64,000 bases of DNA from Dongia_A sp039808885 (lineage in GTDB: Bacteria > Pseudomonadota > Alphaproteobacteria > Dongiales > Dongiaceae), in contig JBDHTX010000022.1 of NCBI GenBank assembly GCA_039808885.1, positions 9,234-73,233 on the forward strand, given 5' to 3'. The position numbers were made by a program, and so were the translations under genes. Numbering within the stretch: the stretch's first letter is position 1; each line of letters begins with the position of its first letter. Shown here piece after piece: positions 47,201 through 55,489 of this stretch. The notes under the pieces were generated by a model. It did no database searches. It saw only the letters and a list, made by a program, of their open reading frames with translations, and was not told the origin of the DNA.

Positions 47201-49671
47201 AAGGCGAGGACACGCTCATGGGCGGGTCCGGCGACGACATTCTCGACGGCGGCGCCGGCGACAACAGCCTGTGGGGCGGATATGGAAACGACGTCTATGT
47301 CATCACCACCGGCCTCGATGAAATCCATGAGGATGCCAATGCAGGCATCGACGAGATTCGCGCGGCTCAGGCCATCAGCATTCTGGCCGGCGGCCTCGGC
47401 AACATCGAGAACGTCACCCTGCTCGGCGACACGGACGTCAACGCCACCGGCAACATCCTCAACAACGTCCTCACCGGCAATGCAGGCAACAACACCCTGA
47501 ACGGCTGGGACGGCAACGACGTCCTCATCGGCGGCCTCGGCAACGATTTCCTCAAGGGCGGGCTCGGCAACGACGTGATGATCGGCGGCAAGGGTAACGA
47601 CCAGTACTATGTCGACAGCGTCAAGGACGTGATCGTGGAGAAGGCCGGCGAAGGCATCGATTCCGTGGTCAGCACCATCGGCTACACGCTGGGCGCGACG
47701 CTGGAATACCTGACCCTGGATTCCGGCGACGACGTGAATGGCACCGGCAACGCGCTCAACAACTTCATCACCGGCGGCAGCGGCAAGAACCGCCTCGATG
47801 GCGGCGCCGGAAACGACACGCTGGACGGCGACGACGGCGATGATCTGCTGCTGGGCGGCGCCGGAGCCGACAAGCTCTATGGCCGCGACGGCAAGGATGA
47901 GTTGCGCGGCGGCAGCGGCGACGACGTCCTGTTCGGCGAGGGCGGCGACGACCTGCTGCTCGGCGAAGCCGGCCGCGACATTCTCTTCGGCGGCAATGGC
48001 AAGGACGACATGCGCGGCGGCGCCGGCGACGATCTGTACTATGTCGACAATGCCGACGACAAGGTGACCGAGCTGGCCGGCCAGGGCAACGACCAGATCA
48101 ACTCCGAAATCACCTTCGACCTTGCCGTCGGCGGCGCCAATGTCGAGAGCCTGGCGCTGACCGCCGCCGGCAAGCTGAACGGCTACGGCAATAGTCTAGG
48201 CAATGCCATTTTCGGCAATGACGAGGACAACACGCTGGATGGGCGCGCCGGCAACGATTACCTGCAGGGCGGGGGCGGCAAGGACAGCCTCACCGGCGGC
48301 GCGGGCGACGACCAGCTGCTCGGCCAGGACGGCGACGACACGCTGGACGGCGGCATCGGCAATGACCGCCTGGTCGGCGGCGCCGGGGCCGACACCCTTG
48401 CCGGCGGCGCCGGCAACGACACCTATGAGCTGTCCGACGCGCTGGACACGGTCACCGAAAACCTCGGCGAGGGCATCGACACGGTCATCGCGAATGCCAG
48501 CTATAACCTGGGCGCCAATGTCGAGAATCTGACCTTTCAGGGCACGGGCGCCTACGAAGGCGTCGGCAACGATCTCGCCAACGTCATCATTGGCGGCTCC
48601 GGTCCCGATGTCCTGCGCGGCGAGGGCGGCAACGACACGCTGTTCGGCAACTCCGGGAACGACACCCTCAATGGCGGCGCCGGCAACGACGCGATGACCG
48701 GTGGCGCCGGAGACGACACCTATTACGTCGACAGCACCAGCGACAAGGTGATCGAGGCCGCCAATCAGGGCTCCGACTGGGTCTGGGCCTACCTGACCAG
48801 CTACACCCTCGGCGCCAATGTCGAGCATCTGCACTTCCTCAATGCCGCCGGAGCCACGGGCACGGGCAACGCCCTCAACAACTCCATCGTCGGCAATGTC
48901 GGCAACGACGTGCTGAGCGGCCTGGCGGGAGACGACGGGCTCAGCGGCGGCGACGGCAGCGACACGCTGATCGGCGGCGCCGGCGCCGATACCATGAACG
49001 GTGGCGCCGGCGCCGATACCATGAACGGTGGCGTCGGCAACGACCAATACTACGTGGACAATGTTGGCGACATCGTCCAGGAGGCCGCCAATGCCGGCCT
49101 CGACACCGTGCATACCAGCATCGACTACACGCTCGGGAAATACGTCGAGAATGGCGAGGCCACCGTCAACACCGGCGTCAGCCTGACCGGCAACGACCTC
49201 AACAACGTGCTGATCGGCCACGACGGCGCCGATACGCTGGACGGCGGCAAGGGCGCCGACCTGCTGCTGGGCGGGTTCGGGGACGACACCCTCAAGGGCG
49301 GCGACGGGAACGACACGCTGGAGGGCAATCTCGGCGCCGACGTCCTCAATGGCGGGGCCGGCAATGACCTGTTCCTCTACCGCCTCGAGGTGCAGGGCGA
49401 TCTCCCCGATCTCGGCGGCGATACGATCCAGGGCTTCGAGGTCGGCAAGGACAAGATCGACATCCTCGATCTGTTCAACGACTTCGAAATCGGCGGCGAC
49501 ATCGCCATCTCCGGCGGCTTCTTCGCGCTGGAAGTGGTCGGCGGCGACACGCTGCTGAAATTCGACAAGGACGGCGGCGCCGACAGCTTCGTCACGCTGG
49601 CGACCTTGCAGGGCGTCACCACGGCGACGCTCGCCGACCTGATCATGCCGCAGCCCGGGATTCCGGACTAA
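44251..49671 (+). CDS. Large RTX calcium-binding repeat protein, type I secretion substrate
   Basis: A 1,806-residue acidic protein. Nearly all of it is made of GGxGxDxLx nonapeptide blocks alternating with modules of about 60 residues of the form VDxxxDxVxExxxxGxDxVxxxxxxxLxxNVExLxLxG, followed by GxGNxLxNxIxGN. The nonapeptides bind calcium and fold outside the cell. The last about 90 residues (GGDTIQGFEVGKDKIDILDLF, then strands ending TLADLIMPQ) look like the C-terminal target domain of type I secretion. There is no N-terminal signal. No enzymatic domain is visible, so an adhesin or surface-layer role is likely. No type I exporter gene is near. The ATG at 44251 has AAGGAGAG. Confidence 0.9.
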   Translation: MAEIIGTAGNDVLAGTKLDDTIHGLTGADQMAGGAGNDIYFVDEAGDVVSELAGKGKEDWVYSSVSTTLAANVEGLSLVGGAVNGTGNALANTLIGNTLGNRLDGGAGDDLIGGADGNDTLIGGAGDDYLYGGTGDDLLQGGAGNDTLDGTNGNAVMQGGAGNDIYAVDSAGDKVVEAAGQGRDIVNASISFDLSLSGANIEELNLLTGLKLNATGNALDNLIRGNAAANTIDGGAGNDILQGGDGDDTLIGGLGDDHFSGGTGTNTLIGGKGNDIYDLAGVGTQTIVEEADEGIDLVITDHSVDLNLAELKNIENAMIYSSAGWTLTGNALANVLTGAVGDDTLEGGDGNDTLAGGSGNDTLTGGAGKDALSGGTGNDLYFIDADDTVTEGANQGIDTIVADFNYVLRANFEALELTGAAVSGTGNTLNNAITGNALANTLDGGAGNDDLKGDLGNDTLYGRDGNDALDGGDGDDVMAGGLGNDKYLVDSAADQVTELAGQGNDEVQAQVSVNLNLLSANVEILTLLGAHDIDGHGNALANTIHGNDGKNTLSGDKGDDTLYGGADDDALSGDLGNDTLLGEAGNDQIDGGDGNDYLNGGSGVNQLTGGKGDDAYDLGDGTAINTVVELAGQGTDTILSSATLDLSGAGLENIENLLLTGGADVDGHGNALGNVILGNGGNNKLEGDLGNDILIGGLGNDILKGGLGVDVLYGGKGNDEYWIQDLGDKVVENAGEGTDIVRTSLSSYVLGANVEQLVLMALAGGASGTGNNLANRITGNDDSNVLDGQAGNDTLIGNDGDDRLVGGAGNDELIGGNGADAMIGGNGDDFYHVDSAADKVTELSGQGAHDAIQATIDINLNAAAYANVEDVYLDGDDNLNAYGNGAANILAGNAGDNEIGGEGGNDLLTGGDGVDTLSGGSGNDILDGGAGNDNLFAGTGNDTVYGGEGDDSVSGLDGNDVIEGNQGGDLLFGDGGNDRLSGGEGEDTLMGGSGDDILDGGAGDNSLWGGYGNDVYVITTGLDEIHEDANAGIDEIRAAQAISILAGGLGNIENVTLLGDTDVNATGNILNNVLTGNAGNNTLNGWDGNDVLIGGLGNDFLKGGLGNDVMIGGKGNDQYYVDSVKDVIVEKAGEGIDSVVSTIGYTLGATLEYLTLDSGDDVNGTGNALNNFITGGSGKNRLDGGAGNDTLDGDDGDDLLLGGAGADKLYGRDGKDELRGGSGDDVLFGEGGDDLLLGEAGRDILFGGNGKDDMRGGAGDDLYYVDNADDKVTELAGQGNDQINSEITFDLAVGGANVESLALTAAGKLNGYGNSLGNAIFGNDEDNTLDGRAGNDYLQGGGGKDSLTGGAGDDQLLGQDGDDTLDGGIGNDRLVGGAGADTLAGGAGNDTYELSDALDTVTENLGEGIDTVIANASYNLGANVENLTFQGTGAYEGVGNDLANVIIGGSGPDVLRGEGGNDTLFGNSGNDTLNGGAGNDAMTGGAGDDTYYVDSTSDKVIEAANQGSDWVWAYLTSYTLGANVEHLHFLNAAGATGTGNALNNSIVGNVGNDVLSGLAGDDGLSGGDGSDTLIGGAGADTMNGGAGADTMNGGVGNDQYYVDNVGDIVQEAANAGLDTVHTSIDYTLGKYVENGEATVNTGVSLTGNDLNNVLIGHDGADTLDGGKGADLLLGGFGDDTLKGGDGNDTLEGNLGADVLNGGAGNDLFLYRLEVQGDLPDLGGDTIQGFEVGKDKIDILDLFNDFEIGGDIAISGGFFALEVVGGDTLLKFDKDGGADSFVTLATLQGVTTATLADLIMPQPGIPD
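48976..49029 (+). repeat. Perfect 27-base tandem duplication inside the RTX gene
   Basis: Two identical 27-base units (48976-49002, 49003-49029), each coding GAGADTMNG. Most other repeats in the gene have diverged at DNA level, so this looks like a recent slippage event adding one nonapeptide. Confidence 0.85.
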
Positions 49672-49683
49672 GCCGCGGCGTGG

Positions 49684-49719
49684 GGGGCGTCCGCATGCGC
49701 AGATGCGGACGCCCCTTTT
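49684..49719 (+). terminator. Intrinsic terminator of the RTX gene
   Basis: A 13-base stem GGGGCGTCCGCAT / ATGCGGACGCCCC with a six-base loop and a TTTT run, 12 bases after the stop codon. Confidence 0.9.
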
Positions 49720-49725
49720 CTTCTC

Positions 49726-50700
49726 TCAGACCGTTGCCACCATCACCGCCTTGATGGTGTGCAGCCGGTTCTCGGCCTGGTCGATGGCGCGGCTCAAGGG
49801 ACCCTCGAAGACCTCGTCGGTCACCTCCAGCGCCGTCGGGTTCTTGCGCGCGAAGCTGGTGTCGAAATTGTGCTGCGCCGGCATGCAATGCAGGAAGATG
49901 GCGCTGGGATTCTCGGTCATCGCCATCGCCTCGCGCGTGATGCGGTAGGGCTGGAAGTCGCGCGCCATCGCCTCGATGTCGTATTCGCCTTCCATCGGCA
50001 CCCACATGTCGGAATAGACCGCGTCGGCGCCCTGCAGCCCCTCGCGCAGATCGTTGGTGACCAGGATGCGCGCCTGGTTGCGCGGGCTCCAGCCGAGCAG
50101 GCGATCGACCAGGCTCGGCTCCGGCTCGTGGCCCGGCGGCGTCACGACGCGCAGCTCCAGCCCGACCTTGGCCGCCGCCACCATCAGCGAGGTGATGACG
50201 TTCGCCTTGCCCTCGCCGATATAGGCCATCTTGCCGCCGGAGAGCGGAATCCCGTTCTCCTGCAGCGTCATCAGGTCGGCCAGCGCCTGGGTCGGATGAT
50301 GCTGTTCGCTGAGCGCGTTCCACACCGGAACGCCGGCATGTTCCGCCAACTCCTCGATCAGGCGGTTGTCATAGGCGCGGATGGCGATGCCGTCGAACAT
50401 GCGCCCCAGCACGCGGGCGATGTCCTTGACGCTCTCGCCGTGGCCGAAGCGGATCTCCTCCTTGGCGATGACCTGGGCGTTGGCCCCCTCGTCCGCGGCG
50501 GCGACGGCGAAAGCCGCGCGCGTGCGGCAGCTGGGGCGCAGGAAGATGAGGCAGAAATTGCGGTTCAGCAGCGCGCGCGGGAAAATGCGCTGCTGCTTCT
50601 TGCGCTTCAACTCGAGCGACTGCGCGATGATGGCCTCGATCTGCTCGGAGGAAAACTCTTCAAGCGTGACGAGGCTCATGCCTTTCATGGAATTGGACAT
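49726..50700 (-). CDS. Ornithine carbamoyltransferase-like protein (atypical active site)
   Basis: A 324-residue transcarbamylase, close in plan to ArgF. The carbamoyl-phosphate loop reads SCRTR (57-61) instead of STRTR, HPTQ is kept (135-138), and the HCLP motif is HCMP (271-274). In the ornithine-binding loop, where ArgF has DxWVSMGE, this protein has DMWVPMEGE, so the Ser of the SMG motif is Pro235. It may still be an ornithine enzyme or may use another amine. GGGGAG precedes the ATG at 50700. No other arginine gene is adjacent. Confidence 0.8.
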   Translation of the reverse strand: MSNSMKGMSLVTLEEFSSEQIEAIIAQSLELKRKKQQRIFPRALLNRNFCLIFLRPSCRTRAAFAVAAADEGANAQVIAKEEIRFGHGESVKDIARVLGRMFDGIAIRAYDNRLIEELAEHAGVPVWNALSEQHHPTQALADLMTLQENGIPLSGGKMAYIGEGKANVITSLMVAAAKVGLELRVVTPPGHEPEPSLVDRLLGWSPRNQARILVTNDLREGLQGADAVYSDMWVPMEGEYDIEAMARDFQPYRITREAMAMTENPSAIFLHCMPAQHNFDTSFARKNPTALEVTDEVFEGPLSRAIDQAENRLHTIKAVMVATV

Positions 50701-50988
50701 CGGAACTCCCCGGAAATTGAGGTGCGGATTGCAACAGGAGCGAGGCGGGCTCGCGGACTTCAACGGCGATGTTCAGTAGCCGGGGAATGTTGCCACAATT
50801 CGCGCGCGCGCAAAGACGGTGCGAATGCCGCAATGCAACGATTCCGCGCGATCGATTGACCTATACACCTGGATGCCAAACGGCGCGGAATGTCGGCAGG
50901 ACCGAACAGTCACTCTGCCATGCACATCTGTGGAAAACCGCGCATCATGTGACGCGATGTCACCGCAGGGCGCGGATCCTGTCGCGGA

Positions 50989-52338
50989 TCAGGCGGCGGC
51001 CTGCACCGCGGCGACGATCTCGGCGACGACGCGATTGACCAGCGCCTCGTCCTCGCCCTCGCCCATCACGCGGATCACCGGCTCGGTGCCGGACTTGCGG
51101 ATCAGCAGCCGGCCCTTGCCGTTGAGCGCCGCCTCGCCGGAGGCGATGGCCTGCTTCACCTGCGGGTTGTCGAGCGGCTGCGCCGCGGCGGTGAAACGCA
51201 CGCTTTTCAGGATCTGCGGCAGCGGCTCGAAGACGCGGCCGATCTCGCTCAGCGGCCGCCGTTTTTCCGCCAGCAGCGCCAGCACCTGGAGCGCCGCCAG
51301 CAGACCGTCGCCGGTGGTGGCGAAATCGCTGAGGATGATGTGGCCGGATTGCTCGCCGCCGAGGTTGCAGCCGGTCCTGCGCATCTCCTCCAGCACATAG
51401 CGGTCGCCCACCGCCGCGCGCCACAGCTTCAGGCCGAGGCTGCCCAGCTTGCGCTCGAGGCCGAGATTGGACATCACGGTGGCGCAGATGCCGCCGCCTT
51501 TCAGCAGCCCGGCCTGGTGCCAGGATTGCGCGATGGCGCCCATCAGCTGGTCGCCGTCCAGCACCTGGCCCTTCTCGTCGGCGACGATCAGGCGGTCGGC
51601 GTCGCCGTCCAGCGCGATGCCGAGATCGGCGCCATGCGCCACCACCTGGCTCTGCATGGTCTGCGGATGCACCGCGCCGCATTGCCTGTTGATGTTGGTG
51701 CCGTTGGGCTCGCAGGCGACCGCGACGACCTCGGCGCCGAGTTCCCACAGCACCGTCGGCGCCACCTTGTAGGCGGCGCCATGGGCGCAATCGACGACGA
51801 TCTTCAACCCCTCCAGGCTGCGGCCCTTCGGGAAAGCGGATTTCACGAACTCGATGTAGCGGCCGGGCGCGTCGTCGATGCGCTTGGCGCGACCGAGCTC
51901 GGCGGAGGGCGACAGCGACTTGCCGAAATCGTTCTCCGCCATGCGGCGCTCGATCTCCGCCTCGATGGCATCCGAGAGCTTGTAGCCGTCCGGGCCGAAC
52001 AGCTTGATGCCGTTGTCCTCATACGGATTGTGCGAAGCCGAGATCATGACCCCGAGATCGCCGCGCATGACCCGGGTCAGCATGGCGATGGCGGGCGTGG
52101 GCAGCGGGCCGAGCAGCATCACGTCCATGCCCATGGACAGGAATCCGGAGGTCAGCGCCGTCTCCAGCATGTAGCCGGAGAGCCGCGTGTCCTTGCCGAT
52201 GATGACCCGGTGCCGGTGGTCGCCGCGGCGGAAATGCGCGCCCGCGGCCAGCGCCAGGGTCAACGCCGTCGCCGCCGTGATCGGCTCGCTATTGGCCTGG
52301 CCCCTGACCCCGTCGGTCCCGAACAGCTTGCGCGGCAT
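50989..52338 (-). CDS. glmM: Phosphoglucosamine mutase
   Basis: A 449-residue alpha-D-phosphohexomutase converting glucosamine 6-phosphate to glucosamine 1-phosphate for peptidoglycan and LPS precursors. It has the start KLFGTDGVRGQAN, the phosphoserine loop MISASHNPYEDNGIK, the metal loop ALDGDADRLIVAD, the sugar loop GGEQSGHII and the phosphate loop RKSGTEPVIRVMGEG. In relatives it follows folP directly; here about 5 kb of other genes lie between. Confidence 0.97.
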   Translation of the reverse strand: MPRKLFGTDGVRGQANSEPITAATALTLALAAGAHFRRGDHRHRVIIGKDTRLSGYMLETALTSGFLSMGMDVMLLGPLPTPAIAMLTRVMRGDLGVMISASHNPYEDNGIKLFGPDGYKLSDAIEAEIERRMAENDFGKSLSPSAELGRAKRIDDAPGRYIEFVKSAFPKGRSLEGLKIVVDCAHGAAYKVAPTVLWELGAEVVAVACEPNGTNINRQCGAVHPQTMQSQVVAHGADLGIALDGDADRLIVADEKGQVLDGDQLMGAIAQSWHQAGLLKGGGICATVMSNLGLERKLGSLGLKLWRAAVGDRYVLEEMRRTGCNLGGEQSGHIILSDFATTGDGLLAALQVLALLAEKRRPLSEIGRVFEPLPQILKSVRFTAAAQPLDNPQVKQAIASGEAALNGKGRLLIRKSGTEPVIRVMGEGEDEALVNRVVAEIVAAVQAAA

Positions 52339-52567
52339 GTGAAGTGGTTAACCCCCGGGAGAATCCGTCACCATTTTGTCGCAGAATGTTATGGCGGAAA
52401 TGGGGCGCGGTGGGAAGTCCGGCGGAGAGGCGGCACAGCCCCCTCTCCGGATTGCGCTGCCAACAGCAAGGGCGATAGGTTCGGAGTTGTGTGTTTGACC
52501 GGATGGGCCGTCGGATATTGGGTGAACTCCACTATCAAGTCGCTGGAATTTCGATAGGATTCATTGG

Positions 52568-52918
52568 ATGAAGCTCAAACAGATAGACGACGTTATCATT
52601 GTACGTCACTTGGCGCTCCGGAATTCCGATGTCGGTGTAGTTGTCAAGATCGGCCGTCCCGCGAAATTTCCCGATGACGGCGGCTACTATTGCCCATATC
52701 AGTTTCTCGGCCTTGGGGACGAGCGCGTCAGATATGCTGGCGGCGCCGACGAACTCCAGTCCGTTATTTTGGCGCTCAAGAAGATCGGAATAGAACTCTA
52801 TACCAGCGCCGAGTACCGGTGCGGCCGGCTCTATTGGCTTGAGCAAGACAACAAGGACTTAGGCTTTCCGCTCCCTGACGGGGTTACATTGGAAGATCTG
52901 ATATCCAGGTCTGAATAA
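52568..52918 (+). CDS. Small DUF6968-like protein
   Basis: A 116-residue soluble protein. The YYCPYQFLGLGDERVRYAGGADELQSVILALKKIGIELY stretch has the look of DUF6968, a family of small single-domain proteins of unknown function. GC content is lower than its neighbours, suggesting a recent arrival. An AGGA lies before the ATG. An antisense frame covers the same stretch but lacks family features. Confidence 0.65.
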   Translation: MKLKQIDDVIIVRHLALRNSDVGVVVKIGRPAKFPDDGGYYCPYQFLGLGDERVRYAGGADELQSVILALKKIGIELYTSAEYRCGRLYWLEQDNKDLGFPLPDGVTLEDLISRSE

Positions 52919-52958
52919 CATCGCCCCCGACGTCTCCATCATCGGATACACTCTCTGC

Positions 52959-53582
52959 ATGCTCCAAGTCTTCGGCCGAACCCGCTCCATCAACGTGCGC
53001 AAGGTGCTGTGGACTTGTGACGAGATCGGCGTCGCCTATGAGCATGCCGAGCTGCCGCCGGGCGTCGCGTCGCTGCGCGATCCGGCCTATCTCGCGCTCA
53101 ACCCCAACGGCCTGATCCCGGTCATCCGCGACGGCGATTTCGTGCTGTGGGAATCGAACGCGATCTGCCGCTATCTGGCGGCGCAGCACGGACGGACCGA
53201 TCTGCTGCCGGCCGAGCCGGCCGCGCGCGCCCTGGTCGAGCAATGGATGGACTGGCAGGTGACCGAGCTCAACGGCGCCTGGGCCTATGCCTTCCTGGCG
53301 CTGGCGCGCAAGGACCCGGCCTATGCCGACCCGCAGCAGATCGCGGCCAGCGCGGCGGCCTGGAACCGGCAGATGGGCATCCTGGACGCGCAGCTGCGGA
53401 AGACGGGCGCTCATGCGGCGGGCGCGACCTTCACCCTGGCCGACATCGTCGTCGGCCTCTCCGTCCATCGCTGGCTGTCGACGCCGATCGCGCAGGCGGA
53501 TTGCCCCGCCGTCGTCGCCTATTGCCAGCGGCTGCGGTCCCGCCCTGCCTTCGGCCCGCATGCGCGCGCGGAAGTTCCATGA
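52959..53582 (+). CDS. Glutathione S-transferase family protein
   Basis: A 207-residue GST. The thioredoxin-like N-terminal domain has VFGRTRSINVRKVLWTCDE with Ser10 likely in the active-site position, NPNGLIPVI and the glutathione motif LWESNAICRYLA. The all-helical C-terminal domain ends near FTLADIVVGLSVHRW. Probable role: conjugation of electrophiles. It lies 40 bases after the DUF6968-like gene. Confidence 0.9.
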   Translation: MLQVFGRTRSINVRKVLWTCDEIGVAYEHAELPPGVASLRDPAYLALNPNGLIPVIRDGDFVLWESNAICRYLAAQHGRTDLLPAEPAARALVEQWMDWQVTELNGAWAYAFLALARKDPAYADPQQIAASAAAWNRQMGILDAQLRKTGAHAAGATFTLADIVVGLSVHRWLSTPIAQADCPAVVAYCQRLRSRPAFGPHARAEVP

Positions 53583-53665
53583 ACGATCGTTCATAGAGAT
53601 TGACTCGCGACTTCCCCCTCGCTCAATCTGTCGCCGGCCGTCGCGCAAAGGGGGAGCAAGGCAGG

Positions 53666-55312
53666 ATGGGGAAAGCCGCAGCACCTGATCTGATCGTCTT
53701 CAACGCCGACATCCGCAGCATGGACGCCTTGCAGCCGCGCGCTCGGGCCATCGCGGTGCGCGACGGCCGCGTGCTGGCGCTGGGCGACGACGCGGCGATC
53801 CGCGCCCTCGGCAATGGCCGGACGCGGGCGATCGATGCCGGCGGGCGGCTGATGCTGCCCGGATTCCAGGACACCCATATCCATCTGCAGGACAGCGGCA
53901 CCGGCTTCTGCACCAGCGTCAACCTGGAGGAGACGCGCACAATCGCGGAGCTGCAGCGGGCCATCCGCGATTTCGCCGCCAGCCGGCCGGACGATCCCTG
54001 GGTGCGCGGCGTCGGCTGGTATTCCGGCGTTTTCGGCGAGCACAACCTCAATCGCCAGGTGCTGGACGAGGCGGTGCCGGACCGGCCGGTCTATATCTAC
54101 GCCTCCGACGGGCACAATGCCGCGATCAACTCGCGGGGCTGCGAGCTGGTCGGGTTGGCCAAGGGCACGCCCGATCCGCCGAACGGCCATTTCGTGCTGG
54201 ATTCCGCGGGCGTGCCGACCGGCCTGCTCTACGAGGACGCGCTCGACTGGGTGCGCGGCCGCATGCCGAAGCGCGGCGACGCCGACTACGCCAACGGCGT
54301 GCGCCACGGCCAGGCGCTGTGCAACCGGCACGGCATCACCGGCGTGCTCGACGCCATGGTGTTCGAGCGCCACATGCGCGTCTACAAGGGCCTGGATGAA
54401 GCGGGCGGGCTCAGCGTGCGGGTGCGCGCCACCGCCAAGGTCTTCCCCGAGGAGACCGTCCCCGACGCCGTCGCGCGATTGCAGGCGCTGCGCCGGGATT
54501 ATCGCACGCCGATGGTGGAGATGCACTCCGCCAAGTTCTTCCTCGACGGCGTTCTGGAGAACCGCACCGCCGTGATGATCGACGACTATTCGGACGCGGC
54601 CGGCGGCAATGCGGCGCTGATGTTCGACCGCGAGCACCTGGAACGGCTGTTCGTCGCCTGCGACGCGGCGCGGTTCCAGATCCACGTCCATGTCATCGGC
54701 GACGGCGCCACGCGCATCGCCTTCGACTGCCTGGAGGCGGCGCGCAAAGCCAACGGCGCCTGGCCCAGCCTGCACCAGCTGGCCCATGTGCAGGTGATCG
54801 ACCCCGCCGACATCCCGCGCTTCCGGTCGCTGGGCGCGGTCGCCAACATCCAGCCGCTCTGGGCGCGCAACGAGCCCTCGGTGACCGACGTGGCGATGCC
54901 CCTGGTGGGCGCGGCGCGCGGGCGCTGGATGTATCCCTGGCGCTCGATCGTCGATGCCGGCGCGCCCTACGCGGTCAGCAGCGACTGGGGCGTCTCCACC
55001 CTCAACCCCTTCCCCATCATGCAGACGGCGGTGACGCGCCAGCCGCCGGAGAGGGGCCGCGACCATCCGGTGTTCCAGCCGCAGGAGCGCATCACCGTCG
55101 CCGATGTCGTGCGCGGCTACACGGTGAACGCCGCCGCGGCGGCGTGGCGCGGCGAGGAGACCGGATCGCTCAGCCCCGGCAAGTTCGCCGACCTGATCCT
55201 GCTGGACCGCGACGTTTTCGCGATCGATCCCTACGACATCGCCGCGACCGAAGTGGATCTGACGCTGCTCGGCGGCTGCGAGGTGCACCGGTCGGCGGCC
55301 TTCGCCGGGTAG
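53666..55312 (+). CDS. Amidohydrolase family protein (YtcJ-like)
   Basis: A 548-residue metal-dependent hydrolase. The first metal site is DTHIHLQDSG; later sites are IHVHVIGDGA and LAHVQV, and the C-terminal SSDWGVSTLNPFPIM and the LSPGKFADLILLDRD tail place it in the YtcJ group. It hydrolyses an amide-like or cyclic C-N bond; substrate unknown. The ATG at 53666 has AAGG upstream and gives the conserved start. Confidence 0.9.
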   Translation: MGKAAAPDLIVFNADIRSMDALQPRARAIAVRDGRVLALGDDAAIRALGNGRTRAIDAGGRLMLPGFQDTHIHLQDSGTGFCTSVNLEETRTIAELQRAIRDFAASRPDDPWVRGVGWYSGVFGEHNLNRQVLDEAVPDRPVYIYASDGHNAAINSRGCELVGLAKGTPDPPNGHFVLDSAGVPTGLLYEDALDWVRGRMPKRGDADYANGVRHGQALCNRHGITGVLDAMVFERHMRVYKGLDEAGGLSVRVRATAKVFPEETVPDAVARLQALRRDYRTPMVEMHSAKFFLDGVLENRTAVMIDDYSDAAGGNAALMFDREHLERLFVACDAARFQIHVHVIGDGATRIAFDCLEAARKANGAWPSLHQLAHVQVIDPADIPRFRSLGAVANIQPLWARNEPSVTDVAMPLVGAARGRWMYPWRSIVDAGAPYAVSSDWGVSTLNPFPIMQTAVTRQPPERGRDHPVFQPQERITVADVVRGYTVNAAAAAWRGEETGSLSPGKFADLILLDRDVFAIDPYDIAATEVDLTLLGGCEVHRSAAFAG

Positions 55313-55318
55313 CCCCGA

Positions 55319-55486
55319 TCACTGGTGCACGGCTTCGAGCTTGTGGCCGTCAAGGTCAAGGACGAAGGCGGCATAGTAGCTGTCGCCATAATGCGGCCGG
55401 GGACCGGGCGCGCCGCGATCCGTGCCGCCGTGCCGGAGCGCCGCCGCGTGGAAACGGTCCACCGCGGCGCGGTCGCCGGGGCGACG
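55319..55486 (-). pseudogene. Remnant of a glyoxalase/VOC family gene (C-terminal end only)
   Basis: On the minus strand about 55 codons read GDRAAVDRFHAAALRHGG, then PRPHYGDSYYAAFVLD and DLDGHKLEAVHQ before a stop. This is the typical C-terminal half of a VOC/glyoxalase protein, including the final metal-ligand region. There is no start, and the frame is cut where the DUF692 gene ends (55490). It looks like a leftover of a gene disrupted at that point. Confidence 0.65.
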
Positions 55487-55489
55487 CAA

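Noticed and set aside
41539..47328. A minus-strand open frame of 1,929 codons, and similar very long antisense frames at 9797-13030 (minus) and 57619-60822 (plus)
   Set aside because: They lie opposite well-supported genes. Their residue make-up is what high-GC codon bias produces in the complementary frame. No family motif or ribosome site supports them.
44500..49400. Regular DNA repeats that could be mistaken for a CRISPR array
   Set aside because: They are coding nonapeptide repeats in frame with the RTX protein, with no constant repeat and variable spacer layout.
52535..52846. A 103-codon minus-strand frame
   Set aside because: It is antisense to the DUF6968-like gene, which has the recognisable pattern and a start signal.
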